Assembly: GCA_035699085.1 (NCBI GenBank)
Contig: DASSBG010000008.1
Location: 1 to 64,000 of the forward strand
DNA length: 64,000 nt
Direction: 5' to 3'
DNA from: DASSBG01 sp035699085
Lineage (GTDB): Bacteria > Pseudomonadota > Gammaproteobacteria > Xanthomonadales > Rhodanobacteraceae
Of this stretch, positions 34,144 to 44,070 are shown one piece after another. Each line of letters starts with the position of its first letter. Positions within the stretch are counted from its first letter, which is position 1. The position numbers and the translations under genes were made by a program. The notes under the pieces were generated by a model, which saw nothing but the letters and a program-made list of their open reading frames with translations, was not told where the DNA came from and searched no databases.

Positions 34144-36039
34144 TCAATCGCAGGAGTAGCTGTGCGAGTAGCTCTCGCTCATGCCGTAGCCGGCGTGCGA
34201 GCTGAAGTTCACCGCGCTCATGCTGGCGGCCGACAGCGACGCCGCGGTCTTCGCGACGGTCTGCATCTTGGCCAGCGCGAGCTGCGCGAGCTCCACGTTC
34301 TGCTGGATGCCGAGGCGCAGGTTCTCGATGGCGATCTGGCTCTGCGCGCGGGCCTTCTCGACGCCCAGCGTCACGGCCCGCAGGTTGGCGTCGCTCGCGG
34401 CGACCTCGACTTGCGCCTCCGCGCTGTACTTGGCCACGGCGGCGCGGAACACGTCGTTGTTGACGCCGAGCCGGGTGCGCTCGAGTTCCAGCTCGCCGAG
34501 GATCTTGCGCACCTGCGCTTCCCACACCTGCACGCGGCCTTGCACGGTGGCCAGCTCGGTCGCCTGGTTGCGGCTCTGCTGCTGCGACTGCTCGCTCCAG
34601 ATGCTGATGCGGTTGCCAAAGCCACGGCTGAGCGTGTCGTACACCTGGGCCCGGGTCACATTGCTGCCCAGCTGGGTGCGGTAGGCATCCCACTCCTTGC
34701 CCCACGCATCCACCTCGGCGGCGTAGGCCTTGACCTGCTCCTCCTCCACCTGCACCAGCGCGCGGTTGGTGTCGGCGACGGCGTTAATCGCAGCGACCTG
34801 GCTCTTGTAAATGTCGACGCGCGCCAGCACGCCCTCGATGCGGGCCTTGAACAGGGCCACGCGGTCCTGGTTGATCTGCCCCTTGATGGCCTCGGCTTGC
34901 AGCTGCTCGCGGTAGGCCTGCAGCTCCACCAGTTGGGCCTGCAGTTCCTCGCGCCACACGGCGGCGGCCGTCTTGTAGGCGTCCAGCTCCAACTGCGCCA
35001 GCGCGACGCGGTTGCGGAAGGTCTCATTGCGCAGTTGGGCCACGGCCTTGGCGGCGTCCAGCGAGAGCGCCATGTACTCGTGCCAGCCCTGCATCAGCGC
35101 GGACTCGAGTGCCACGCCCTGGCTCACGGCGAAGCGCAGGTTCTCGATCGCGATCTGCTGGTCTTCGATCGCGATGTCGCGGCTGAGCCCACCCCGCCGC
35201 GCAGCCGCCTGCTGGCGCACCTCGGCGACGCGGCGGTTGAGTATCCCGCTCGGCTCGGTCCAGCCCTTGCTCGCGTATTCCTCGGTCGCTTGCTGCACCG
35301 CGCGAAACTCGTCGGCGTCCTGCGCATCGAAGGCGCGATCACGCAGCGCCTGCGCGATCGCCAGCGGCAGGCCCGTGCCGCCATCCAGCATCATCGACAC
35401 CCGATCCTTGGTTTTGTCGAGCAGCGCATCGGTGAATTGCTGCGGCGTGAAGCTCCAGTCCTCCACCGGCACGGTGATGCCGCTCACGTCCGGCGCCGGC
35501 GTGTCGAACGGCGTGACCGTGAGGTCGGCCGGCGGCTCGGGCAGGTCCAGCTCCAGCAGGGTCGGCACCTCGGGCAGCAGGCTTTCGACGTCGGGGGCGT
35601 CCGCGGTCGGTAGCGGCTGCAGGTCCACCTTGCCGTCCGGTGCCACGGCCGTCAGGGCACCCGGTGGCGTGTAGGTGCGCGGCAGGAAGTCGCCGACGTC
35701 GAGGTCTTTCAGCGGATCGCTGGGCGGGTCGGCGAACTCAACGTCGTGGATCCCGCTCTGGTCGGGCGAGCCGGGCAGCGCTACGGGGCCCTGAAACGCG
35801 AAGTATTCGGGCCTCGCGGTGACGCGGTCGGGCTCCTTGAAGCCTGTGATGGCTTCCACGTTGCCGAGGTTGAAGCTGACCTCGGCCGCAATCGCCTTGG
35901 GGGTGAAGCCGGCAATCTGCGCCAGCGCGGCCTGCGCCTCGGTGAAAGTCACGGTGGCGAAGGTCGAATACTTGTCGTACGCCGTCTGCACCTGCCCAAC
36001 GGCCAGCGGCGTGCCGGTGAGAATCCCGCAATCGCTCAT
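34144..36039 (-). CDS. helical virion protein with internal repeats
   Basis: 631 aa from the ATG at 36039 (overlaps the preceding stop as ATGA; the 12-residue extension above it was rejected). N-terminal third is Pro/Asp-rich; residues about 230-600 are nearly continuous alpha helix/coiled coil, with the motif QIAIENLR occurring twice (followed by FAVSQGVALE and LGIQQNVELA), indicating an internal duplication. Ends YSHSYSCD. Likely an internal core or tail-tube component. Confidence 0.65.
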   Translation of the reverse strand: MSDCGILTGTPLAVGQVQTAYDKYSTFATVTFTEAQAALAQIAGFTPKAIAAEVSFNLGNVEAITGFKEPDRVTARPEYFAFQGPVALPGSPDQSGIHDVEFADPPSDPLKDLDVGDFLPRTYTPPGALTAVAPDGKVDLQPLPTADAPDVESLLPEVPTLLELDLPEPPADLTVTPFDTPAPDVSGITVPVEDWSFTPQQFTDALLDKTKDRVSMMLDGGTGLPLAIAQALRDRAFDAQDADEFRAVQQATEEYASKGWTEPSGILNRRVAEVRQQAAARRGGLSRDIAIEDQQIAIENLRFAVSQGVALESALMQGWHEYMALSLDAAKAVAQLRNETFRNRVALAQLELDAYKTAAAVWREELQAQLVELQAYREQLQAEAIKGQINQDRVALFKARIEGVLARVDIYKSQVAAINAVADTNRALVQVEEEQVKAYAAEVDAWGKEWDAYRTQLGSNVTRAQVYDTLSRGFGNRISIWSEQSQQQSRNQATELATVQGRVQVWEAQVRKILGELELERTRLGVNNDVFRAAVAKYSAEAQVEVAASDANLRAVTLGVEKARAQSQIAIENLRLGIQQNVELAQLALAKMQTVAKTAASLSAASMSAVNFSSHAGYGMSESYSHSYSCD

Positions 36040-37622
36040 GTGGTGATCCTCCGTTCCAGGGCGAGCGGTGCCCACTCGATGTGGTCAAGCTCGAAGTCGG
36101 CGCCGTCGACGTTGGCCAGCTCGAAGCCCCAGTAGACGGACTTCAGGCCGCGGCCGATCTTGATGCGGTTCTCGCGCACCGCCTGGGCCGGCCGGGTGGT
36201 CATCTGGTACCAGTGCTCGTCCTTGCTGCCGCTGGGCGAGGTCACCACCACCTTCAGCAGCAAGGTGCCGGTGCTGGAGTAGCCGAGGTACAGCGTCGGC
36301 ATGCGCTTGAGCACGCCGCTGCCGAAGTCGGTGAGCCCGGCGCGCACGTGCGCTTCGATCGGCGTGCCGGCGTCGTCGTCGCCGCCCAGCGGATACAGGC
36401 CGCTGTCGGTCGCGCCGTAGTACGTGCCGCCGATGCAGGCAAACGAGTTGAAGGGGTAGTTGCGGTAGCTGGTGAATGCGCGGCTTGGCGCATGCAGCAC
36501 CCACGCCAGGTACTGCCCATCTGGCAGGTCCACGGTGACCGCAAAATCCAGCCCGTCGGCGATCAGCGCCACCAGGTCCGCCGTGCTGGCCACGCCATCG
36601 GACAGCACCAGCGAGTCGTCCACCAGCGCGGCGATGTGCGCGCTGGCCACGCCCTCGTCCGCGAGGCTGAGCGCATCCAGCCAGCCGGCCAGCGCCTCCA
36701 GCCCGGCCGCGGCCGCATCGCCGAGGCCCAGCGTTTCGGCAACGCTGACGGGAATCACATTGCGCCACGCAGCATCGAGCAGCAGCGCGTCCGCCACCGC
36801 GCCGGCCGCTTCCAGCCGCGTCGATTCCGGCCCGGCCACCAGCGCCAACGCGTCGACCATGCCCACCAGCTGCGAGCGCCACTCGGCCGCCGAGTCGCCG
36901 AGCGTCAGGGTGTCGGCCGTCAGCACGTCCAGCGCGATGCGCTGCACGGTGGCGAGGTCCAGCGTGTCGGCGGCCGCTTCCAGCGCCTCGATCAGCGTCG
37001 CGTGGCCGCCACCAAGCGGCAGCGTGTCGGCGGACCTGGCCCCGAAACTCACGCTGAAGCCGTCGCCCAGCACCAGGCCATCATGCGGCGCTTCCAGCAT
37101 CTCGTCCGAGCCGAGCGCCCACGCGATCGCTTGCTGTTGCAGCAGCACCCAGCTGGTCGGCACGAGCGCCGCCGCCCGCAGTCGCGGTGCCGGCCGGCGC
37201 ATCCTCGCCACTGCACCCCCGGGCCCGGCCACCACACGCCGTGAAGGTGCGGTCAACCGCCCCGTGCCGCCCGCATGCGATGTGCCGCGCGCGACGAGAT
37301 AGCGCGGCGGGCCGATCAGCAGCGCGGCAGCCAGTTCGGGCACCACGCCAAAGCCGGCGGCCGCCACGCGCGGTGGCGGCCGATGCAGCCGCGCGGCGCC
37401 GCCACTGCCCAGCCCGCCACTGGCCACAAGCCGCGGCACTGGGGCGGCGATGCGCGCCGAGCCGGCCACCGGCGTGGCGGTGCCACTGGCCTCCACCGTG
37501 GCCGGCGCGTGGCGCAGGATGGCCTTGGCCCCGCCCGTGTCGCTGGCAACTAGCAGCGGCGGTGTCGCGCGCAGCGACGCCGAGCCTCCATAGCTCGCCA
37601 GGGGCTCGAAGCGGACGGTCAT
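36036..37622 (-). CDS. repeat-containing virion protein with beta-sandwich C-terminus
   Basis: 528 aa. First about 150 residues hold six or so copies of an APxPRLVASG-like unit; residues about 180-340 hold repeats of the type DxLxLGDxxA; the C-terminal about 180 residues form a beta-rich domain (DGQYLAWVLHAPSRAFTSYR; ENRIKIGRGLKSVYWGFELA) seen in other phage structural proteins. The two repeat families suggest a fibrous shaft with a globular head. Confidence 0.65.
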   Translation of the reverse strand: MTVRFEPLASYGGSASLRATPPLLVASDTGGAKAILRHAPATVEASGTATPVAGSARIAAPVPRLVASGGLGSGGAARLHRPPPRVAAAGFGVVPELAAALLIGPPRYLVARGTSHAGGTGRLTAPSRRVVAGPGGAVARMRRPAPRLRAAALVPTSWVLLQQQAIAWALGSDEMLEAPHDGLVLGDGFSVSFGARSADTLPLGGGHATLIEALEAAADTLDLATVQRIALDVLTADTLTLGDSAAEWRSQLVGMVDALALVAGPESTRLEAAGAVADALLLDAAWRNVIPVSVAETLGLGDAAAAGLEALAGWLDALSLADEGVASAHIAALVDDSLVLSDGVASTADLVALIADGLDFAVTVDLPDGQYLAWVLHAPSRAFTSYRNYPFNSFACIGGTYYGATDSGLYPLGGDDDAGTPIEAHVRAGLTDFGSGVLKRMPTLYLGYSSTGTLLLKVVVTSPSGSKDEHWYQMTTRPAQAVRENRIKIGRGLKSVYWGFELANVDGADFELDHIEWAPLALERRITT

Positions 37623-37625
37623 GGC

Positions 37626-38267
37626 TTAGGCGCAGTAGTCGTAGAACAGGCAGAAGTGGTAATCGTGGCCTGTCGCCAGGCGCCGCAGCTTTGCCAGGTA
37701 CAGATGACCATTGGCTGCGTCGAAGCCGAACATGGCTGCCAGCACTGCAATCAGGCCGGCGTCTGCCACGGTCCACAGCGCGCCGTCTGGTGTCAGGGTG
37801 GTGCGCGACCAGGATGTGGCATCGTCATACAATCCGCCGGCGCTCACCAGCTCGCTGCAGGAATAGGCACCAGCCGCGTCGTCACAGGCGGCCCGCGTGA
37901 TTCCGCCAATCTCGGCGGCGGTGGCGATGGTCAAACCGCCGGTGTAGCCAACATGCAGGCATATCACCGTGCCGTTGTCCGGCGTCCACGCCGACGCTTC
38001 GAGAATCTCGAAGACGTCTGCCTCATCGGCGAGGCCTTCAACGGCACCGTTGGCATCGAGCAGCGTCAAGGCACCCATCCCCGTTGTGACGTTGACATAG
38101 TCCACCAGGCCGCGTGCCTGCAGCCCTGACGCCAGCGACGGCGGGTCCGTGGGGGATGAATTGACGCGGGACCCAAGGCCAAACCACAACCACCCTGGCG
38201 GCGGCGAGGGCGGCGGCGGCGTGCACTGTTCCGAGCAGCCGACAAGATCGGTCCAGAAACAACTCAC
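37626..38267 (-). CDS. cysteine-containing virion protein of unknown function
   Basis: 213 aa; N-terminus MSCFWTDLVGCSEQCTPPPP with three Cys and a polyproline stretch, then a mixed alpha/beta domain (LVDYVNVTTGMGALTLLDAN) ending CLFYDYCA. It overlaps the upstream gene by 4 bases. Part of the contiguous virion gene block; not recognised. Confidence 0.55.
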   Translation of the reverse strand: MSCFWTDLVGCSEQCTPPPPSPPPGWLWFGLGSRVNSSPTDPPSLASGLQARGLVDYVNVTTGMGALTLLDANGAVEGLADEADVFEILEASAWTPDNGTVICLHVGYTGGLTIATAAEIGGITRAACDDAAGAYSCSELVSAGGLYDDATSWSRTTLTPDGALWTVADAGLIAVLAAMFGFDAANGHLYLAKLRRLATGHDYHFCLFYDYCA

Positions 38268-39250
38268 GTCGTCACCGTGGCAGTCAGTGTGGCCGATGTG
38301 CTGGTGGGTCCGCCGTCGGGGTCGTACATCCAGTCGACCACGCTGGCATACCAGGTGCCGGCGGCGGGATTGTTCAGCGTGAGGGTGAGCGCGTCCGGGC
38401 CATTGCCACGCTCGTTTCCGCTGAGCGTGGAGATGTCGAGGTAGTTGGCGCTGCCGTAGGCGATGCCGCCGACGGGTGGGCTGCCCAGGTTGGCCACGAG
38501 ACCGACCGCGCTGAACAGGCCGTCTTCAGGAATGCCCTCTGGTCTCGGGACGGCAGGCGGATTAGCCAGCACGAACGTCAAGGAAGTCGCGCCCGCGCCG
38601 ACCACCGCTTTGAATGTCGGCTGGTCCTCCCACTGCGCTGCGTCATAGCTCGCGGCATCGGCGAACGGCCCGAGCGTGAAAGGTTCGGAGGTTTCGCCGA
38701 GCGCCAGCGTCACGATGCTCGGCACGGTCGGGGTGTCGTCAGTCACGCCCGGGATGCTGTCGCCACTGGAGTACAGGCAGGCGTTGAGGAACTGCGCGCC
38801 CGTGCTCGGCACAGTCGAGGCGTGGTGCTCGGCGCCGTTGAACAGGTAGCTCACGCGTGTACCGACCCGGCGCACCTCCAGCACGTCGCCGCCGCCTGCA
38901 TCGTCAGGCGCATAGGTGAGTGCGCTGCCCACCCGCTGGCCTCGCTCCATCGGCTGCGCGCGGCAAACTCCGGCCTGGCTGTAGTGATACCAGCCGTGCG
39001 TGACCAGCGCGGGGTTGATCGGCTGCGCCCGCCCGCCGGCGACTGGGCGCAGGCCAATCACCACGCCCACCACGGCCGGCAGCGTCCAGGTCGCGTGCAG
39101 GTTTCCATCCAGCTCCGTGATGCTGTTGGCGCCCGAGGTCCAGCCCAGCACCACGTTGTGGTCCAGATGGCCCGGTGTGGGCGGCTTGAACGGCTGGTGG
39201 GCGCAGTCAACGCAGCCGCCCGCGACCTTTTTGCAGCGTGGGTCAGTCAT
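38264..39250 (-). CDS. beta-rich virion protein, possible carbohydrate-binding fold
   Basis: 328 aa. N-terminal Cys motif (RCKKVAGGCVDCAHQP), then a beta-sandwich with VGVVIGLRP and VGTRVSYLFNGAEH, resembling concanavalin-like lectin folds of phage structural proteins, and a C-terminal beta domain. Function inferred only from composition and place. Confidence 0.55.
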   Translation of the reverse strand: MTDPRCKKVAGGCVDCAHQPFKPPTPGHLDHNVVLGWTSGANSITELDGNLHATWTLPAVVGVVIGLRPVAGGRAQPINPALVTHGWYHYSQAGVCRAQPMERGQRVGSALTYAPDDAGGGDVLEVRRVGTRVSYLFNGAEHHASTVPSTGAQFLNACLYSSGDSIPGVTDDTPTVPSIVTLALGETSEPFTLGPFADAASYDAAQWEDQPTFKAVVGAGATSLTFVLANPPAVPRPEGIPEDGLFSAVGLVANLGSPPVGGIAYGSANYLDISTLSGNERGNGPDALTLTLNNPAAGTWYASVVDWMYDPDGGPTSTSATLTATVTT

Positions 39251-39252
39251 CG

Positions 39253-39465
39253 TCAGCCGTCGCAGAAGTAGGCCAGCACGGAGTAGGTGCCGTCGGGGTA
39301 GAAGGTGTAGTCGAAACAGGTCTCCCGCGCCGGCGGTGGCTCATGTGGCGTGTAGTCCGGCGGATCGCGCGGGCTCGGCGGGCAGTCGTGCGACGCGTGT
39401 TTTTCGGGCTGGCCAGGATCGCCCGGGACCACCACGTCATCCACCAGCTTGCGCAGCGTGCCCAC
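39253..39465 (-). CDS. small proline-rich virion-block protein
   Basis: 70 aa: MGTLRKLVDDVVVPGDPGQP, a His/Pro-rich middle and FDYTFYPDGTYSVLAYFCDG. Two bases before the next start. Unrecognised. Confidence 0.5.
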   Translation of the reverse strand: MGTLRKLVDDVVVPGDPGQPEKHASHDCPPSPRDPPDYTPHEPPPARETCFDYTFYPDGTYSVLAYFCDG

Positions 39466-39475
39466 GGGCCTGACC

Positions 39476-39931
39476 TCAGTTGAGGATCTGGAAGACGTCG
39501 ATCGCCTGCGTGTTGCCTGCGACCAGGGCGGCGCTCGTCAGCTGCAGCCCGTAGCTGGCATCCTCGCCCACCGTGTCCTGCACCCGGTAGTCGGCGGCGC
39601 CGGCGGCGGCGCTTCCGGTGTCGGCGCCCACGCACAGGCGCAGGAATGTCGCCGTGCCGCTGGCGGCCACCACGCCCGCCCACGTCTCGGCAGCCGTCTT
39701 GGTCAGCACGCCATTGCTCGATGCCGCCTCGAAGGTGAGCGCGTCGGTGTGCGCCGCACCGGCGCCAATAGTTGCCAGCAGCGTGCTCCCGGCGTCGATC
39801 GCCTCGTCCGCACTGGCTGGCACGGGGCCGGAATAGAGGTAAATCTTCGCCGCCGAGGACTCGAGCGCAGCCTTCAAGGAGCCGGTGACGTTGACGTAAT
39901 TCTGCAAGGCGATGGAAAACTTGGCGCTCAT
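39476..39931 (-). CDS. small virion protein, paralogue of the upstream gene product
   Basis: 151 aa from the ATG at 39931. MSAKFSIALQNYVNVTGSLK then IYLYSGPVPASADEAIDAGS. The YSGxxPAxADxA segment is shared with the 160-aa protein encoded at 39934-40416 and is common in phage head/tail proteins. Upstream in-frame sequence is shadow of the neighbour. Confidence 0.62.
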   Translation of the reverse strand: MSAKFSIALQNYVNVTGSLKAALESSAAKIYLYSGPVPASADEAIDAGSTLLATIGAGAAHTDALTFEAASSNGVLTKTAAETWAGVVAASGTATFLRLCVGADTGSAAAGAADYRVQDTVGEDASYGLQLTSAALVAGNTQAIDVFQILN

Positions 39932-39933
39932 GG

Positions 39934-40416
39934 TCAGGTACCTGGGTAGGGAAGAAGGACGTAGGTGAAGCTGTCGATCGGCACCGCCTGGCCGAGGCCG
40001 AGGTCGGCGGCGGTGAGGATCAGGTCGGCGCCGCTGCCGGCCACGCCCACGCTGCCGTCGATGCGCGCGGCGCTGAGGCTGGCGTCGTCTGCGGACTCCA
40101 CCGCCTCGGGCGCGAGCAGGCGGAACCAGCCCGCGGTGCCTGGCTCGACCGTGCGCAGCGTCCACGGCTCCGCGCTGGGGGCGTTGACCGTGTAGATCCC
40201 GGCTTGGCGAAAGTGCAGGCCAAAGCCGGTGTCGTCGCCGTGCCACGGCCAGCCGCCGAGCGTGACGGTGCCGAGTAGCAGCCCGCCGGCCTCGGTGTCG
40301 GCGTTCGCCGGCTGGGCGCCCGAGTAGACGCGCATCACGCCGCCGCCGAGGATGTCCTCGACGCTCTCGCGGCCGAGCAGTCGTGTGCGGAAGCCGGTGG
40401 ATGCCTTGCAGCTCAT
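39934..40416 (-). CDS. small virion protein, paralogue of the downstream gene product
   Basis: 160 aa. MSCKASTGFRTRLLGRESVE then MRVYSGAQPANADTEAGG, matching the motif in the next gene. Probably a beta-rich structural component; the pair looks like an old duplication. It overlaps the large upstream gene by 4 bases. Confidence 0.62.
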   Translation of the reverse strand: MSCKASTGFRTRLLGRESVEDILGGGVMRVYSGAQPANADTEAGGLLLGTVTLGGWPWHGDDTGFGLHFRQAGIYTVNAPSAEPWTLRTVEPGTAGWFRLLAPEAVESADDASLSAARIDGSVGVAGSGADLILTAADLGLGQAVPIDSFTYVLLPYPGT

Positions 40417-43400
40417 AGCGCTCTCGCGTAGAGGAATCTCGGGTTTTCGCCGGCGGTGCCCGCCAACGTGTTCAACTCGGCGCTGTCGCCGAGGTCGGAC
40501 CAGGTGAGGCCGCCGCGCGGTTCGAACACCAGCGTGTCGCCGATGTGGAAGTCACCCAGCGATGGATGGCACAGCTCGGAGCCGTCGCGGTCCCGGCACT
40601 CGCTGCAGCTGGAGCCAGAGGCGTAGGCCGCGTTCTCGTGGGGCTGGTAGTTGACTGAGAACAGCGTGTGCCCTGCCCGGTCGACCGCCCAGCTGGTGGC
40701 CACCGCGGCATCGGGCAGCGCCTCAAGGATCGGCGCCAGGAAGCCCGACAGCGCACAAAACTGCGTCGGCGGCACCGCGCTGAAGCCGTCAGGGTTGGGG
40801 AACAGCTGCGAAGCCTGGCGCTCGCCATCGCAGTGCAGCGCCACCCGCACGCACGGCGTGTCGGTGCCGCGCCAGTCGAAGCTCCACCAATCCGTCACGT
40901 CGCCCACCAGCAGGGTGGCGTCCTCGGCATCGCGCGCGGCGGCATAGACCGCCGGCACCGCGACCTGCACAAAGGCCTGGCGCGCGCCGTTGATGATGCT
41001 GAAGCGGCCGGTGTAGGCCTCACCATCTCGGCCAGCCGCCGCGGGCTGGTCGATCCAGCCCGTGAAGGTGCCGGTGTCGAGCGTGGCGGCGTAGTCACCC
41101 CACAGCACGCCGCTTGGCCCGAGACCGGACAGGTCGACGTCGAAACTCTGCGTCGCGGAAAACTGGTTCCAAAACCGCGACTGCAGGCCCGGGTAGAGCA
41201 CTGGCTGCTTCGCGACGATCAGCTCATGTCCGCTGGCCGCGTAATCCACTGCCAGCGGCTCGGCGGCGGTGAACCAGTACGCATCCTCGTCGGCCAGCAG
41301 GTCGGCCAGCGACGGGTAGAGCGCGGCAGCTGCACCGGCCGGCGCTTGCACCGGCTCGGCGGTCGGGCAGGCGCCCTGCCAGCTCGCTGTCGCGCTGGCG
41401 ATCAGCACCTCGTGCGCGACATCCAGCGTCCACAGGGTCGGCTGGAGCGCGTAGAGCTGCGCCACGCCATGCCAGGCACCGGTGAGCGTCGCCAGGTCCG
41501 GCGGCGCCGGCGGATTGAAGGTGTCGTCGAACGGCACCACCCACCGCAGGTAATCGGCCAGCGTGCCGGTGTCGCGCAGGCACGCTGCTTGCGTGCCGTC
41601 CGGCGCGAACACCCACTGGCTGGCGTACTTCAGCGCGTCACGGGCACTGCCGTCGGTTGAGCCGACGTCGATCCTGTCGCCACCGCGCCAGCTCCACGGG
41701 TTGTCAATCTGCACCCACGGCCAGGGATCCTCGACCGCCTCGCGATCCCACACCCCGCGAATGAGCGCCTCGGGCGCCAGCGCCAGGCCGTCGCGCGCCG
41801 GAATGTTGATCCACCAAAACCGCACGTAGGCGCTCTGGCCCCATGCGAGGTCAAGGTCCGCGTTGTCGGCGTATGACCAGCTGATAATCATCAGCCGGTG
41901 CATGAAGTCGTGCACCCTGTAGACGCCGGCCGCCAGCACGATCTCGCCGTTGGGCGCGATCGCGATGATGCGGCCGCGGCTGTAGACGAACGGCGAGCGC
42001 TGGTGCACGTGCCCGCCAACGCCGCCGCAGAGGTTGCGCGAGCGGCCGGCCTGGTGCGTGGCCGGATCATCGCTGAAAGGGGTCTGGAACACCTCGAAGG
42101 GCACGGTGTCCAGGCCCAGCGTGCCGTCGGTGGCCGCCTGCAGCAACTCGGCCTGGCGAATCCGCACACCCCAGCTCTCGAAGCCGGTGTTGAGCACGCC
42201 GGGCCCGTCCCAGCTGACCACCGGCACCGCCGGATCGTCGCTGACGAACTGACGCGTGCCGCAGTACAACCAGGCGTCGTGGCCGAGGAACTGCTGCTTC
42301 GCCATGTTGACGCGCACGCCAATCTGCGTGCTCGCCGCGCTGCCGGCCGGCCCGGCGCCGGCATCCCACGCCACCTGCTCGATGTTGGCCTTGTGCTCGG
42401 CGCTGCCCATCCACGAATCGAAGGCGGCTTGTGCGCTCACCTGCACGCCGCCATCGACCCGCACAATGTCGGACCCGTTGGCGTCGTGGCCGATGACCTC
42501 GAAACTCACGGCCCCGGCCATCGCGTTCTCAAACCAGTTCTGGCTGCGGCTGTTCCAGTCGTCGCCCAGGTACAGCGAGCGGAGGCGCGCGCCGTCGTGG
42601 TCGATCACGTCCTCGGACGTGCGCCAGTGCTCCGGCCAGCGCTCGAACATATGGCCCATGACCTGCGAGCTGAAGCTGATTTCCGCGCCCACCTGCGCCG
42701 AGTCGAACAGCCCGCGCACCGGCGGCGTCACGCGCTCCCGGCCGATGCTGGCCCGGTGCTCGTTGGTGAGCTGGAAGATGCCGCGCTTGGCCTGCGTGAT
42801 AGCGGGCCGCTGCGTCGGCGTTGCGCCCGGGCTCTGATTGGTGAAGTCCGCGAACTCGATGCGGTAGCCCTGCCAGTCACCCTGCTGCGGCGCGGTGAAC
42901 GCCGCGTCCAGCATTGGCCCGAACTCCAGGTCGTACAGCAGCGGCACCGCGAGGCTCTGCTCGCCGTCGTCCGGGTAGCCGGCCTGCGGCGCCTGGCTCA
43001 GCAGCACCTGTCCCAGCGCACCACCAACACTCCAGCGCGCGACGTCGAGCCCTGGCTTGAGGTTCTGCCTCTCCAGCAGCACCAGCGTGTCATCATCCGT
43101 GCTGCTGCCGTCCTCCTTGCGCTGCACCTGCACCGGCAGGCCCCAGCCCGCCGGCGCGGTGTCGCTCGCGGGGTAGACCACGAAGCCCTCGGGGATCCAC
43201 AACTGCGGCGTCAGCGGCTGCGGCGCCCCGGTGGTCGTGGTCCGCATCTCAACGAGCGGCGTCACGCCGTCAAAGCTGGTGCGAATCTCCACCAGCCCGT
43301 AATCCTTCACGAGCACGCCCTGGTCCAGCTCCTGCAGCTGTAGCTGGCCCATCAAGTAACCCAGCTGCTTGCGGGCGAGCGGAATCCACTGTTCCGCGTC

Positions 43401-43451
43401 GACCGCGCCGCTGGTGCGCAGCCGGCACCAGTCGGTCCAGCGCTCGGCCAC
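40413..43451 (-). CDS. large virion protein with a CAP/SCP-like domain
   Basis: 1012 aa. Residues 226-381 follow the CAP (SCP/PR1) pattern: LTNEHRASIG (228-237), SSQVMGHMFE (261-270), WFENAMAG (306-313), AFDSWMGSAEHKANI (343-357) and TQIGVRV (375-381). The flanking parts are Trp/Asp-rich beta domains with no match recognised; the C-terminal region has a CSECRD motif. CAP domains occur in secreted proteins that act on membranes or the cell wall. Its place among tail genes suggests a tail tip or receptor-binding role. Confidence 0.7.
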   Translation of the reverse strand: MAERWTDWCRLRTSGAVDAEQWIPLARKQLGYLMGQLQLQELDQGVLVKDYGLVEIRTSFDGVTPLVEMRTTTTGAPQPLTPQLWIPEGFVVYPASDTAPAGWGLPVQVQRKEDGSSTDDDTLVLLERQNLKPGLDVARWSVGGALGQVLLSQAPQAGYPDDGEQSLAVPLLYDLEFGPMLDAAFTAPQQGDWQGYRIEFADFTNQSPGATPTQRPAITQAKRGIFQLTNEHRASIGRERVTPPVRGLFDSAQVGAEISFSSQVMGHMFERWPEHWRTSEDVIDHDGARLRSLYLGDDWNSRSQNWFENAMAGAVSFEVIGHDANGSDIVRVDGGVQVSAQAAFDSWMGSAEHKANIEQVAWDAGAGPAGSAASTQIGVRVNMAKQQFLGHDAWLYCGTRQFVSDDPAVPVVSWDGPGVLNTGFESWGVRIRQAELLQAATDGTLGLDTVPFEVFQTPFSDDPATHQAGRSRNLCGGVGGHVHQRSPFVYSRGRIIAIAPNGEIVLAAGVYRVHDFMHRLMIISWSYADNADLDLAWGQSAYVRFWWINIPARDGLALAPEALIRGVWDREAVEDPWPWVQIDNPWSWRGGDRIDVGSTDGSARDALKYASQWVFAPDGTQAACLRDTGTLADYLRWVVPFDDTFNPPAPPDLATLTGAWHGVAQLYALQPTLWTLDVAHEVLIASATASWQGACPTAEPVQAPAGAAAALYPSLADLLADEDAYWFTAAEPLAVDYAASGHELIVAKQPVLYPGLQSRFWNQFSATQSFDVDLSGLGPSGVLWGDYAATLDTGTFTGWIDQPAAAGRDGEAYTGRFSIINGARQAFVQVAVPAVYAAARDAEDATLLVGDVTDWWSFDWRGTDTPCVRVALHCDGERQASQLFPNPDGFSAVPPTQFCALSGFLAPILEALPDAAVATSWAVDRAGHTLFSVNYQPHENAAYASGSSCSECRDRDGSELCHPSLGDFHIGDTLVFEPRGGLTWSDLGDSAELNTLAGTAGENPRFLYARAL

Positions 43452-43454
43452 GGC

Positions 43455-44048
43455 TCAGGTGCTGGTGCCGGTAATCTGGTACGTGGCGTGCAGCACGTCG
43501 CCGACGCGCAGTGCCGAGCGAGCGGCATCGTCCTTCGCCGCGGCCACCAGCACGCCGGTGGTCGCCGACTTTGCGGATGCCGTCAGCAGCGCCCAGCCCC
43601 AGATGGTTGAGTCCGCCTTGTTGATGGTGAAGTCGGCCGGGCTGGCGGTGTTGCCGATCGCCGAACTTGCCGCAGCCGCCGGCGTCCACTCGACGCGGGT
43701 GGTCTCGTCGTAGTCGGTGAACTCGGTCTGCGTCGCCGTGAAGTTGGCCGCGGTCAGCGTCGCGCCATCAGGTGCGACGTTGCCGCTGAACGGGGCGATG
43801 TAGAAGCCGGTTGGCGCCGTCTGCTGGCGGAAGAACGCGTCCAGCAGCGCGTTGATGCCTTGCGCCACCACGGTGTTCTGCAGCAGCCGCAACGGCTCGA
43901 CATTAAGCGCGTCGCTGAAGGCGCCGCCGATGCACATGCCGGCCGAAGCCAGCAGAATGCGCCCGTCGTCGGTGCGCTCGTAACGCCCGGAGCGCAGGGC
44001 ACGGCCCAGGTCGCGCTGCAGGCTCGCAGGTACAGTCGAATCGAACAT
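43455..44048 (-). CDS. virion protein of unknown function
   Basis: 197 aa using the ATG at 44048, 7 bases after a GAGGG ribosome-binding site; an alternative ATG at 44054 would be only 1 base away. MFDSTVPASLQRDLGRALRS, a GMCIGGAF turn and a beta-rich C-terminal half ending TYQITGTST. Belongs to the tail gene block. Confidence 0.58.
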   Translation of the reverse strand: MFDSTVPASLQRDLGRALRSGRYERTDDGRILLASAGMCIGGAFSDALNVEPLRLLQNTVVAQGINALLDAFFRQQTAPTGFYIAPFSGNVAPDGATLTAANFTATQTEFTDYDETTRVEWTPAAAASSAIGNTASPADFTINKADSTIWGWALLTASAKSATTGVLVAAAKDDAARSALRVGDVLHATYQITGTST

Positions 44049-44070
44049 GGTCATGCCCTCGTGGGTGGAA

